Source: Candidatus Zixiibacteriota bacterium
GTDB lineage: Bacteria; Zixibacteria; MSB-5A5; GN15; FEB-12
Length of the DNA stretch: 8,305 bases
Direction of reading: 5' to 3'
Assembly (NCBI GenBank): GCA_029932795.1
Contig: JAOZPL010000041.1
Span: 2,044 to 10,348 of the forward strand
Shown: positions 1-6,327 of the stretch, one piece after another
Layout of the letters: every line of letters starts with the position of its first letter
Numbering within the stretch: the first letter of the stretch is position 1
Notes under the pieces: generated by a model
Seen by the model: the letters and a program-made list of their open reading frames with translations, nothing else
Databases searched by the model: none
Told to the model about the DNA's origin: nothing
Made by a program: the position numbers and the translations under genes

Positions 1-1200
1 CATGGTCGGGGTGTTCAATCCCACGCCCATATGAATCTCCTCGATCATGATAAACACTCCTGTGAACGGCAGCGACAGCGCAAAAATACGAAGCAGCGTC
101 ACACCGTAAGAAACTGTTTGCGGAGCTTCAAAAAAGCGGGTGGTGATGAACTTAGCGAAGACGAAGACAAAGACAGCCATTGCAAACATGATACCAATCG
201 ATAACAGTATCGCCTGATCACCTGTCTTTTTCGCCCGCTCAGTTTTTTCCCCACCAACGTTGTGCCCGATAAGCGATGACAACCCCAGGCCTATGCCCAC
301 AATGATCATAACGCCGAATGACATTACCTGCATCCCTACTCCATAGGCAGCCACAACCGCTACACCGAAGGTGGCTATCATGGGCGCAATCACAACCCGT
401 GCCCCGGACCAGGCGAGCGAACCCAGCCAGGCTGGAATACCGATCTGAATCAGCCGCCACATCGTCTCCACGGACATTTTCGCCTTACCTCTTACATGCA
501 ACCCGACATTTGCTCGACCCGTGTAAAACAGAAGCAGTCCGGCCGTGAAGGTCAACGCAAACGAGACCATTGAGGCGATGGCCGCTCCCCGTATACCCAT
601 CGCCGGGAAACCGAAATAGCCGAAGATAAACAGGGGATCGAGCAGCATGTTGAGAATGTTCGAAGAGAGCATGAGCACCATCGCCATACGTGGATTGGCC
701 ACGCTACGAAGTGCTGTAAAGACAGAATAGGTTGCATACGGCAAGCCAAGTGCCAGCAGCCAAATCTGACCATACTCCACACCCATTCGCAGCGCCTCTC
801 CCCTGGCACCGACCAACCAGAGCATATCCCTGGTGAAAAAAAAGCCGCTGATCCCGAACAGGAAGCCAAAAGACAACTTAAGTACCAGGGTTTCCTTTAT
901 CGCCTTTTCTGTCATGGGATATTTTTTTTCACCATACCGTCTCGATATGACCGCTACAGAGCCCGGCCCAACGAGGTTGTTAAATGAGAAAAGAACCATG
1001 AGAATGACACTGAAAAAGGTCAGGGCTGCGACAGCAGCCTCACTGTCCGGCAGCCGCGAGACCCACCACATATCCACGAGAGCATAGATGTTCTGAGTGA
1101 GAAAGCCGACCATCGAGGGCAGCCCCATGCCGAGGATCGACCCGATGATGGAACCCTCTGTGTAATCAACGCGCTTCTTGTTTTCGGTCGGTACTGTCAC
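1..1200 (-). CDS. MATE-family multidrug/cation efflux transporter (C-terminus beyond left edge)
   Basis: Inner-membrane MATE transporter of the MOP superfamily, expected to export cationic or organic compounds by Na+ or H+ antiport. The frame is open for exactly 400 codons from a GTG start to the window edge; family members usually have about 450-480 residues, so the last helices are missing. First-half signatures are visible: GLPSMVGF (26-33) followed by D43 in the first helix, ALRSVANPR (163-171), and NILNMLLDP (181-189), matching the family's N..N..LDP stretch, then GIRGAAIAS (202-210). The second half repeats the pattern with GIGLGLSSLIGHNVGG (302-317). GTG at 1198-1200 is the first possible start because an in-frame TAG lies 6 bases upstream; no good Shine-Dalgarno is seen. 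It follows a tRNA terminator, so it is probably transcribed separately from the polysaccharide genes. Substrate unknown. A Wzx flippase is a less likely reading, because these motifs are the DinF/NorM-like MATE type. Confidence 0.93.
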   Translation of the reverse strand, partial: MTVPTENKKRVDYTEGSIIGSILGMGLPSMVGFLTQNIYALVDMWWVSRLPDSEAAVAALTFFSVILMVLFSFNNLVGPGSVAVISRRYGEKKYPMTEKAIKETLVLKLSFGFLFGISGFFFTRDMLWLVGARGEALRMGVEYGQIWLLALGLPYATYSVFTALRSVANPRMAMVLMLSSNILNMLLDPLFIFGYFGFPAMGIRGAAIASMVSFALTFTAGLLLFYTGRANVGLHVRGKAKMSVETMWRLIQIGIPAWLGSLAWSGARVVIAPMIATFGVAVVAAYGVGMQVMSFGVMIIVGIGLGLSSLIGHNVGGEKTERAKKTGDQAILLSIGIMFAMAVFVFVFAKFITTRFFEAPQTVSYGVTLLRIFALSLPFTGVFIMIEEIHMGVGLNTPTM

Positions 1201-1213
1201 AACAGGCTAAGAG

Positions 1214-1243
1214 ACCATACGCAGAAACAGGAGCAGAGTTCAA
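1214..1243 (-). promoter_or_regulatory. Possible promoter of the MATE gene
   Basis: On the minus strand, TTGAAC (1238-1243) and TATGGT (1214-1219) are separated by 18 bases, each matching 4 of 6 sigma-70 consensus positions. Transcription would begin only about 8 bases before the GTG start, which would fit the missing Shine-Dalgarno (a near-leaderless message). The matches are weak and could be chance. Confidence 0.22.
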
Positions 1244-1340
1244 GATTTGCCGAATGGAAAGATTACCACATGGCCTACCCAAAAGTCGATTGCTCCTACC
1301 CGTCAAAACCCATTAGGTTCTAATCTTGCACCTAGTATAC

Positions 1341-1365
1341 AAAAAAAAGCACCCGCAGTAGGCGC
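1341..1365 (-). terminator. Intrinsic terminator of tRNA-Tyr
   Basis: On the minus strand GCGCC (1365-1361) and GGTGC (1353-1349) form a 5-bp stem with one G-U pair around a 7-base loop, followed directly by eight Ts (1348-1341). It begins 8 bases after the CCA end of the tRNA, so it should end the tRNA transcript and any read-through from the polysaccharide genes. Confidence 0.75.
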
Positions 1366-1373
1366 GCGGTTTC

Positions 1374-1458
1374 TGGTGGTGGGGGGAGGATTCGAACCTC
1401 CGAAGGCTACGCCGACAGATTTACAGTCTGTTCCCTTTGACCACTCGGGAACCCCACC
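1374..1458 (-). tRNA. tRNA-Tyr, anticodon GTA
   Basis: An 85-base class II tRNA with all parts readable. The acceptor stem GGTGGGG pairs with CCCCACC. The D-arm has CCC/GGG, and the anticodon stem ACAGA/TCTGT encloses loop CTGTAAA with anticodon GTA at 1424-1422. A long variable arm (GGC GTA GCC) follows, then T-arm GGAGG-TTCGAAT-CCTCC, discriminator A (1377) and an encoded CCA (1376-1374). The long variable arm with a GTA anticodon is the bacterial tyrosine pattern. It stands alone between the last polysaccharide gene and the MATE gene, with its own candidate promoter and terminator. Confidence 0.98.
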
Positions 1459-1511
1459 AGTTCACAGTCCGCTCAGAACATTACCGCACTTGAGCGCTTT
1501 CAGAGGCCATC

Positions 1512-1539
1512 AATATATCCGCCGTTTGGACAAAATCAA
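1512..1539 (-). promoter_or_regulatory. Candidate sigma-70 promoter for tRNA-Tyr
   Basis: Minus-strand TTGATT (1539-1534) and TATATT (1517-1512) are separated by 16 bases. The -10 box ends 53 bases before the mature tRNA 5' end, giving a 5' leader of about 45 bases for RNase P to remove. It lies in the 113-base gap after the epimerase stop codon, where an independent tRNA promoter would be expected. Confidence 0.45.
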
Positions 1540-1568
1540 TTGAAATGTTACCAAAATGGGAGTGCCCC

Positions 1569-1589
1569 GAATCAGTCGTCAACTGACTC
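1569..1589 (-). repeat. Inverted repeat spanning the epimerase stop codon
   Basis: On the minus strand GAGTCAGT and ACTGATTC (1589-1582 and 1576-1569) can form an 8-bp stem with one G-U pair and a 5-base loop; the TGA stop (1574-1572) lies inside the 3' arm. No T-run follows, so it is not a typical intrinsic terminator. It could protect the 3' end of the operon message or may be chance. Confidence 0.4.
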
Positions 1590-2645
1590 AAGTTCTTCAG
1601 GCTTAACCACCGATTCGGCCACCCCTGATTTTCTCTCCAATCGAAGTTTTCTACGGCTCCTGGTTGTTCGGGTAGGCAGGCCAAAGTCCTCCGGCGCTAC
1701 GTTCCGCCAGTGCTCCAACGAACGGCGGAAATCATACTGGAACGGGAAGCCCATATCCATGAGAGTTTTCGGCACGATGTGAGTAGAGGTGGCAGCCTTT
1801 CTCACCCTGACCGGGTGTATGGGGTTCCTGGCACCGAATGTTTTCTGAACCAGTTTGGAAACAGGTAAGAGGATTCCCAACGGTATCGGTAAAACCAATG
1901 CTCTACAACCGAGAACGTCCTTGATTGTTCTGACCAGCTCTTTGAGCGGCTGGGTCGGGGTTTCAACATAATTGTATACAACATACTGGTCTTCCCGATC
2001 CAACAGGAACTCAACACTGTCGCAGAGACCCTCGATGTAACCATAGGACTTATAGAGCGACTGTGACCCGGGGTAGGCGAAATAACCTTTCCTGATGGCT
2101 TTTATCATGCGCAGAATGTTGCCCGGATCTCCGGGACCATAGATAACACCTGGCCGGGAAATCAGCAGGCGACGTCCCTTTCCGGACCGCCACCAGGCTT
2201 CATGGAGCATCTCAGCCGGCCACTTGGAACCACCATAAGCCGTAACAGGGTGCGTGGGAGATGTCTCCTCCGTGGGACCATGCGTCGGTCCATATACAGA
2301 AATACTGCTTGTGAAGTAGATGTTGTCACAGCCGATTGTTTCTGCGTAGGCACATACGTTTCTGGCTCCGGGCAGATTCGTTTCGTAATACTCAAATGGT
2401 TCGTGTCCCGGTTCGCGGTGTATAGCGGCCAGATTAAAAATCCAGGACGGTGTGTCCGGAACCAGACCAGCCGGGATCGGTCTTCGGACGTCTGTATTCG
2501 AGTACGTGATGCCGGGCCTCCCGTCAAGAGACGTCTGGCGAATATCCGCAATATGCACGTGCGTAAACCGACCTGTTTCCAGAAACCGTCGGGCCAGATT
2601 TGTCCCTATATACCCGGCCCCACCGAAAATCACACAGCAACTCAT
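1572..2645 (-). CDS. NAD(P)-dependent sugar-nucleotide epimerase/dehydratase (extended SDR)
   Basis: Cytoplasmic extended short-chain dehydrogenase/reductase, 357 residues, of the kind that epimerises, dehydrates or reduces nucleotide-activated sugars. The N-terminal Rossmann motif is G8-G9-A-G11-Y-I-G14, with D34 ending the second strand, which favours NAD over NADP. NLAA (71-74), TSSISVYGP (112-120) with the catalytic Ser, and Y137-x3-K141 complete the active site; RPGVIYGPGD (164-173) is the usual substrate-domain stretch. The last 30 or so residues are a basic then acidic tail. The ATG overlaps the TGA of the glycosyltransferase upstream (ATGA), with AAAGGGGG 9 bases before the start, indicating coupled translation. 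The exact sugar cannot be told: a 4-epimerase, 4-ketoreductase or 4,6-dehydratase are all possible, though context argues for supplying a precursor to the neighbouring transferases. Confidence 0.9.
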   Translation of the reverse strand: MSCCVIFGGAGYIGTNLARRFLETGRFTHVHIADIRQTSLDGRPGITYSNTDVRRPIPAGLVPDTPSWIFNLAAIHREPGHEPFEYYETNLPGARNVCAYAETIGCDNIYFTSSISVYGPTHGPTEETSPTHPVTAYGGSKWPAEMLHEAWWRSGKGRRLLISRPGVIYGPGDPGNILRMIKAIRKGYFAYPGSQSLYKSYGYIEGLCDSVEFLLDREDQYVVYNYVETPTQPLKELVRTIKDVLGCRALVLPIPLGILLPVSKLVQKTFGARNPIHPVRVRKAATSTHIVPKTLMDMGFPFQYDFRRSLEHWRNVAPEDFGLPTRTTRSRRKLRLERKSGVAESVVKPEELESVDD

Positions 2646-3667
2646 TCCTTTAGTCCCCCTTTCAACTTGCCCTTATCCCAGTATCGCTTATTCACGCTCA
2701 GACGCCTTTTTACCCAGACCGGAAGCCATTGCTCATGACCGCCCAGCTTGTATCCCAGCAACTTGAGTCCCGTTCGTAGAAACGCTGAAGGTATTGCTGA
2801 AGGCCTGTTGCGTCGGAGATAATCGAACTCAGAACGAACATAGCGTAGCCCCTCTCCTTCTGCGTGTCCGAAACGCTCTCTTATCCAACTATCACGTGCG
2901 TGGAAAACGCCAATGTCAAAGTAGCGGCGGAACTCGTCAGTGTGACTAAAGTCATGTGAATGATAAACTGTGGCATCAGCCGAATAAATAACCTTCCAGC
3001 CCGCAAGGATCATTTTCGAGGCTGCATAGGTATCCTCGTTCTGTATCGTATGCGACGGGAATCCCCCCACCGCAACCAGAGCGGTCCGGCGATATGCGGC
3101 AAACGAATTGGAAAGGAAGGCTGTTTTGATCCCAAGCCGGGGGATATCCGCCGCTGTTCTGACGTCAGTCCTCTCGGGGTAGTTGAACAGCCGGGCGTGG
3201 GCTTCAATCGGGCCAGCGTCTGGTCTGGGTAACTGGCGCCCATATACCGCGCCCACTTTATGATCATCGAATCGGATAAGCAGTTTCTCTATTGCGTCCC
3301 GAGAAGCAAGCACGGCATCCTGTGTGAGAAAGAAAATGATGTCGGATTTGCTGAGCATATCCACACACCTCTGGCGCGTCTCACCGTGAGAGAAATCCTC
3401 ACGTTTGATCGTGTGGATTTCAAAACCTTCCTGTCCGGCCATTGCCACGGTGCCATCCGTTGACGAGGAGTCTACAAGTATCAGACGATCAGGCACGTGT
3501 GTTTGTGAACGAAAAGCCTCCAGCCACTCCGTGAAGCCCGAACCGGCGTTAAGCGTCGGCAATACCAGGGCCGTCCTGTAACCCCTTGTTGATGTCCTTG
3601 AGCTACCACCCTGTTCTTCCACACTCACAGCCTTATGTTGGTAGTCCGATGTTGCATAATTATCCAT
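2642..3667 (-). CDS. Family 2 glycosyltransferase, rhamnosyltransferase-like
   Basis: GT-A fold transferase of 341 residues, expected to add one sugar from a nucleotide donor to the lipid-linked repeat unit at the cytoplasmic face of the membrane. Numbering from the ATG at 3667: LPTLNAG (37-43) is the first strand, DSSSTDGT (66-73) the nucleotide-binding loop, TQDA (115-118) stands at the DxD position, YGRQ (142-145) and NED (210-212, with the catalytic-base acid) follow, then SHD (237-239). YGRQ, NED and the YHSHDFSH stretch recall RfbF-type rhamnosyltransferases (from memory), but no dTDP-rhamnose genes are present, so the donor is open. The longest frame begins at a TTG (3700); ATG 3667 is preferred because AAGGGGGG lies 5 bases before it. 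There are no transmembrane segments. It overlaps the epimerase gene by 4 bases. Confidence 0.9.
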   Translation of the reverse strand: MDNYATSDYQHKAVSVEEQGGSSRTSTRGYRTALVLPTLNAGSGFTEWLEAFRSQTHVPDRLILVDSSSTDGTVAMAGQEGFEIHTIKREDFSHGETRQRCVDMLSKSDIIFFLTQDAVLASRDAIEKLLIRFDDHKVGAVYGRQLPRPDAGPIEAHARLFNYPERTDVRTAADIPRLGIKTAFLSNSFAAYRRTALVAVGGFPSHTIQNEDTYAASKMILAGWKVIYSADATVYHSHDFSHTDEFRRYFDIGVFHARDSWIRERFGHAEGEGLRYVRSEFDYLRRNRPSAIPSAFLRTGLKLLGYKLGGHEQWLPVWVKRRLSVNKRYWDKGKLKGGLKE

Positions 3668-3672
3668 TGCCA

Positions 3673-3681
3673 CCCCCCTTT
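3673..3681 (-). promoter_or_regulatory. Ribosome binding site deciding the GT2 start
   Basis: AAAGGGGGG on the minus strand, 5 bases before ATG 3667-3665. It selects this ATG over the in-frame TTG 33 bases upstream, which has no comparable site. Confidence 0.7.
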
Positions 3682-3720
3682 TCAGTTCTGTCTTACACAA
3701 CCTTACATTTCCTTAACCAT

Positions 3721-4812
3721 TCAGCGCTGCATAGATACCGCATCCCGACTGAATTTCCGTCGAATACCTTCATAAAATCGGGTGGCACACGGAAAAGCGT
3801 CTGATACTTCAGCACTCAGAAGCTCAAACGACTCCCTGTTCGAGCCATACCTGGCCTGCCGGAAAAGATCCAGCATGATTATGAACGTTACCACCACCAC
3901 GAATGAAACCAGGCCGGAGGCAATCACCGTGATCGACCGGAAGGGGCCGGATTTCTGCGTTGGCAGTGAAGCCTGATCGAGGATGCGCACAATCGGCACG
4001 TCCTTCTGGGCCTCAAGCTTAGCTAATTCGTACTGCTGCTGCAAGAGTAAATAGGCGCTGGAGCGAACTAACACGGCGCGGTTAAGACGCTCGAGTTGAG
4101 TGAGAATCTCCGGACTTGTGGTTGCCACCCAGTCAGCATTGACCATTCGGAACTGTTCCAGTTTGTCCTCTGCCTCCTCCAGTGATTGTCCGGCTTCCTC
4201 GAGCTGTCGCGCCAGGTATCGTTCATTATCTTTCGCAGATGACCGACGCTTGTGTAAATTATAAACTTCAAGCTGACTCAGGTATTCCTGTACAATTGCC
4301 TGTGAGAACTCAGGATACTCTGTTTCTACGGCAATCGTAATCTCGCCGGTGCGATTGCTGGCGTTTATCGTCGTAATGCCGGCCAGGCCGCTGCGGAGCT
4401 TGTCCGGGTCGTCTCGGCCAAGGTACTCGGGCAGGCTGAGATTCATCGGTTTGGATTCAAATGTAAAATTGTATCTCTTGGACAGAACTGCGTCTCGGAT
4501 CAGGCGGGATTTGAGTATCAGAGGAAATAGCATCGAGGAATTCCCGTCCGTCAAGAGAGGGTTCGTTGCCCCCCCAACCATCGCCTTGAGGGCCGACAAG
4601 TCGTTCGTTTTTCCTCCGGAGGGCAAAATGGTAGCGCGTGAGGTGTATCGGTTAGGTGTCAGCAACATGATGACGACTGCCAGCAGCATGACCGGACCGA
4701 CAATCCCCACAATCCAGCGACGCTTGCTTAACACCAGCCTTGCCAGAGCCGCCAGATCGATCTCAAAGCGGTTTCCAACTGCTTGTTCTTCCCCCGTATG
4801 GTTATAAACCAT
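3721..4812 (-). CDS. Wzz-like polysaccharide chain-length determinant (polysaccharide co-polymerase)
   Basis: Inner-membrane co-polymerase that sets the number of repeat units joined by Wzy. Numbering from ATG 4812 (363 residues): a cytoplasmic N-tail ends in the basic SKRRW (29-33). TM1 spans about 33-51, then comes a periplasmic domain of about 240 residues opening with the strand YTSRATILP. A Glu/Lys-rich coiled coil covers about 192-269, and A281-S-L-P-T-Q-K-S-G-P290 is a reduced form of the Pro-rich segment before TM2 (about 294-314). A 49-residue cytoplasmic tail without Walker motifs follows, so this is not a kinase-fused PCP-2 protein. The frame extends up to ATG 4860, but only ATG 4812 has a fair Shine-Dalgarno (AAAGGG, 5 bases before), so I chose it; 4860 would add 16 residues. 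It lies 53 bases before the GT2 gene and is probably cotranscribed with it. Confidence 0.88.
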   Translation of the reverse strand: MVYNHTGEEQAVGNRFEIDLAALARLVLSKRRWIVGIVGPVMLLAVVIMLLTPNRYTSRATILPSGGKTNDLSALKAMVGGATNPLLTDGNSSMLFPLILKSRLIRDAVLSKRYNFTFESKPMNLSLPEYLGRDDPDKLRSGLAGITTINASNRTGEITIAVETEYPEFSQAIVQEYLSQLEVYNLHKRRSSAKDNERYLARQLEEAGQSLEEAEDKLEQFRMVNADWVATTSPEILTQLERLNRAVLVRSSAYLLLQQQYELAKLEAQKDVPIVRILDQASLPTQKSGPFRSITVIASGLVSFVVVVTFIIMLDLFRQARYGSNRESFELLSAEVSDAFPCATRFYEGIRRKFSRDAVSMQR

Positions 4813-4916
4813 GCCTGCCCTTTCGGAGGGGTTGGATTTGATCGTAATTCTACCTTCCATGGCTAGTTGTCAGTCATTACTCCTCAGTAACTATCTCAAA
4901 ATCCATGCCACCCCGA

Positions 4917-4932
4917 GGCTAATTGTCTGCCG
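4917..4932 (-). promoter_or_regulatory. Weak sigma-54-like -24/-12 element
   Basis: Minus-strand CGGCAGACAATTAGCC keeps the key GG and GC dinucleotides exactly 10 bases apart, plus CA after the GG and one T before the GC, but it misses several other consensus positions. If used, transcription would start near 4906, giving a leader of about 95 bases to ATG 4812. This could be chance. Confidence 0.2.
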
Positions 4933-5010
4933 AGTGTTTCATTGATGCACAATGAGTTACGATAACAACCCGCCACCATAGGGGATAACTTGCTCATTTG
5001 GACGCCCCAT

Positions 5011-5028
5011 AAGGGAATCTGTTCCCTT
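5011..5028. repeat. Perfect inverted repeat AAGGGAA-TCTG-TTCCCTT
   Basis: Seven-base arms around a 4-base loop, 64 bases after the GT4 stop codon. On the plus strand two further Ts follow (TTCCCTTTT); on the minus strand, the coding direction, the stem is followed by ATGGGG, so it is not an intrinsic terminator for the GT4 gene. It may be an RNA stem that limits read-through or a dimeric protein site; it overlaps one of the two 9-base direct repeats. Confidence 0.55.
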
Positions 5029-5091
5029 TTGTCGAGAAAAATCTTCCCTGCGGCCTGTTAACTGCAGCATAGTCATATCTTTCATGCGTAA

Positions 5092-6321
5092 TCATGCAGA
5101 TACACCCAGCACTTCGTGGTACACCTTCTCCAGACTGTCCACGTGACAGTCAACAGTAGATGGTCTGTCCCAGTAACGCTCGTACGCTGCCCTGCCCATC
5201 CTCTGCGCCAACTGGCCATCACGGAAGATACGCATTTTCCGGGCCAGGTCATTGACATCTCCTCCACGGAACCAGAGACCAGTAACACCATCGGATACCA
5301 TCTCTCGCGCCGCGCAGGTATCCGGTACAATAGCCGGTACTCCAAGAGCAGCAGCCTCCAGCACGACCAGACCCTGCGTTTCGTACCAGAGCGACGGGAA
5401 CACGAGTACCCGGGATCGGCTTAGTATACCGACAACCTGTTCGTGAGACAACCAACCGGTAACTTCAACCGAGGGGCAAATCTCCAGTACAGCGTCACGA
5501 CATTCTCCCTCGCCAGCGAAAACAATATCGACTCGTGCTATCTGAGCCGCCTTTGCCAACAGTAGCGCACCTTTGTGCTGATCTATCCTGCCAACAGCTG
5601 TATATGACCTGTTATCCTTCACGTTCACCGGTTCCTGCCTGTCCACAAAGATCGGATTGGCCACAGGATGCAGCACAGTGTTGGCACTGAAGAATGGATC
5701 GAGAACAGAACGACTGAGATCCGATATCGTTATAAGATGATTCAATCTGTTGGGCAAATGACCCCACCTCTTCTGAACCACCTGTCGGACTGAACGCCAC
5801 AGCTTGTGGCTGATATGCCGTCTATCACAATTGCTTAGAATACAGGCGAGGGAAAGCGGCCGAAGCTGGCAGATCTCATTATTCTGATAATTGAAAAAGC
5901 CACCGTTAGGACAGGCGATGAAGTAATCATGCGCGGTCAGCACGAGTTTGAATTGTTTCCTCAATGCTACACGAAAAATACTTGATGTGAGTGCCTTGGT
6001 CCAGCCGTGTACATGAATTACTGTCTGTGAAGGATCAAGCGAATCCAGTAGTTTCCGAAATTCGTGTCCGGCTGTTCGGTTCCAGATTCCGCGGATAGCA
6101 GCTCGTACTCGGTTGGCATCCCTGAGAATCTCCGAGTGATTACAGCAGATTACGTCAACACCTGCTGCCGCCAGATCAGGTACAATCGGCGCGACGGCAC
6201 AGAAAAGCTTCACAGCATGGCCTCTCCTGGCCAAAGCCTGCGAGCTCATCAGGGCTACCTGACTAGCTCCACCATTCACGTAGCCAAAATCATTGACAAT
6301 GACTATCTGTAAAGATGCCAT
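5092..6321 (-). CDS. Family 4 glycosyltransferase (GT-B fold)
   Basis: Cytoplasmic retaining glycosyltransferase of 409 residues, expected to add a sugar to the growing repeat unit. The N-terminal acceptor domain opens with a strand and the glycine loop NGGAS (16-20); HVH (103-105) and TAHD (129-132) follow. The C-terminal donor domain has GRIDQHKG (244-251), AGEGE (269-273), TGWLSHE (288-294) and the GT4 signature E314-x7-E322 around ETQGLVVLE, with GVTGLW (345-350) after it. A Cys-containing segment sits between the two halves: C137-P-N-G, C151, C160 and NC165, which may bind a metal. The ATG lies 6 bases after the acetyltransferase stop codon; the Shine-Dalgarno is weak (GGTAGCGGTG), which suggests coupled translation. 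Donor and acceptor cannot be told. After the TGA the same frame stays open for 44 further codons. Confidence 0.92.
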   Translation of the reverse strand: MASLQIVIVNDFGYVNGGASQVALMSSQALARRGHAVKLFCAVAPIVPDLAAAGVDVICCNHSEILRDANRVRAAIRGIWNRTAGHEFRKLLDSLDPSQTVIHVHGWTKALTSSIFRVALRKQFKLVLTAHDYFIACPNGGFFNYQNNEICQLRPLSLACILSNCDRRHISHKLWRSVRQVVQKRWGHLPNRLNHLITISDLSRSVLDPFFSANTVLHPVANPIFVDRQEPVNVKDNRSYTAVGRIDQHKGALLLAKAAQIARVDIVFAGEGECRDAVLEICPSVEVTGWLSHEQVVGILSRSRVLVFPSLWYETQGLVVLEAAALGVPAIVPDTCAAREMVSDGVTGLWFRGGDVNDLARKMRIFRDGQLAQRMGRAAYERYWDRPSTVDCHVDSLEKVYHEVLGVSA

Positions 6322-6327
6322 ACACCG

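Larger units (their letters stand above)
4813..5091 (-). other. Regulatory gap between the GT4 and Wzz genes
   Basis: This is the largest gap in the polysaccharide genes. On the minus strand it holds, in order: a 42-codon frame (5085-4957) continuing in frame after the GT4 stop codon; a perfect inverted repeat (5028-5011); CCCTTATGG (5015-5007) and CCCCTATGG (4984-4976), starting 31 bases apart; a weak sigma-54-like element (4932-4917); GAGGAG (4885-4880); and a 4-codon minicistron (ATG 4877 to TAG 4863) ending 2 bases before the alternative Wzz ATG at 4860. No convincing sigma-70 promoter or T-run terminator was seen. A second transcription start here is plausible but unproved. Confidence 0.4.

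Noticed and set aside
239..869. Two minus-strand open frames within the MATE gene region
   Set aside because: They are in other frames than the 400-codon MATE reading, which carries the family motifs throughout; there is no frameshift in it.
1312..1324. ATTAG-GTT-CTAAT inverted repeat between the terminator and the MATE gene
   Set aside because: Five-base arms are expected by chance in a window of this size, and it does not overlap the candidate promoter.
1247..1543. 98-codon plus-strand open frame across the tRNA region
   Set aside because: It reads straight through the tRNA-Tyr gene and its terminator on the opposite strand. The GGGFEPP and DLQSVPFDHSGT stretches are the familiar false translation of an antisense tRNA.
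2202..2738. 178-codon plus-strand open frame opposite the epimerase gene
   Set aside because: It lies wholly opposite an SDR gene with all family motifs and the end of the GT2 gene; its translation is Cys/Arg-rich with no recognisable domain.
3668..3700. Upstream TTG start for the GT2 gene, adding 11 residues
   Set aside because: TTG without a Shine-Dalgarno, whereas ATG 3667 has AAGGGGGG 5 bases before it.
4349..4807. 152-codon plus-strand open frame opposite the Wzz gene
   Set aside because: Antisense to a well-supported membrane protein; the translation has no domain pattern and no ribosome site fits.
5022..5045. TCGACA as a -35 box upstream of TTATGG with a 17-base spacer on the minus strand
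   Set aside because: The -35 matches 5 of 6, but the -10 matches consensus at only one position.
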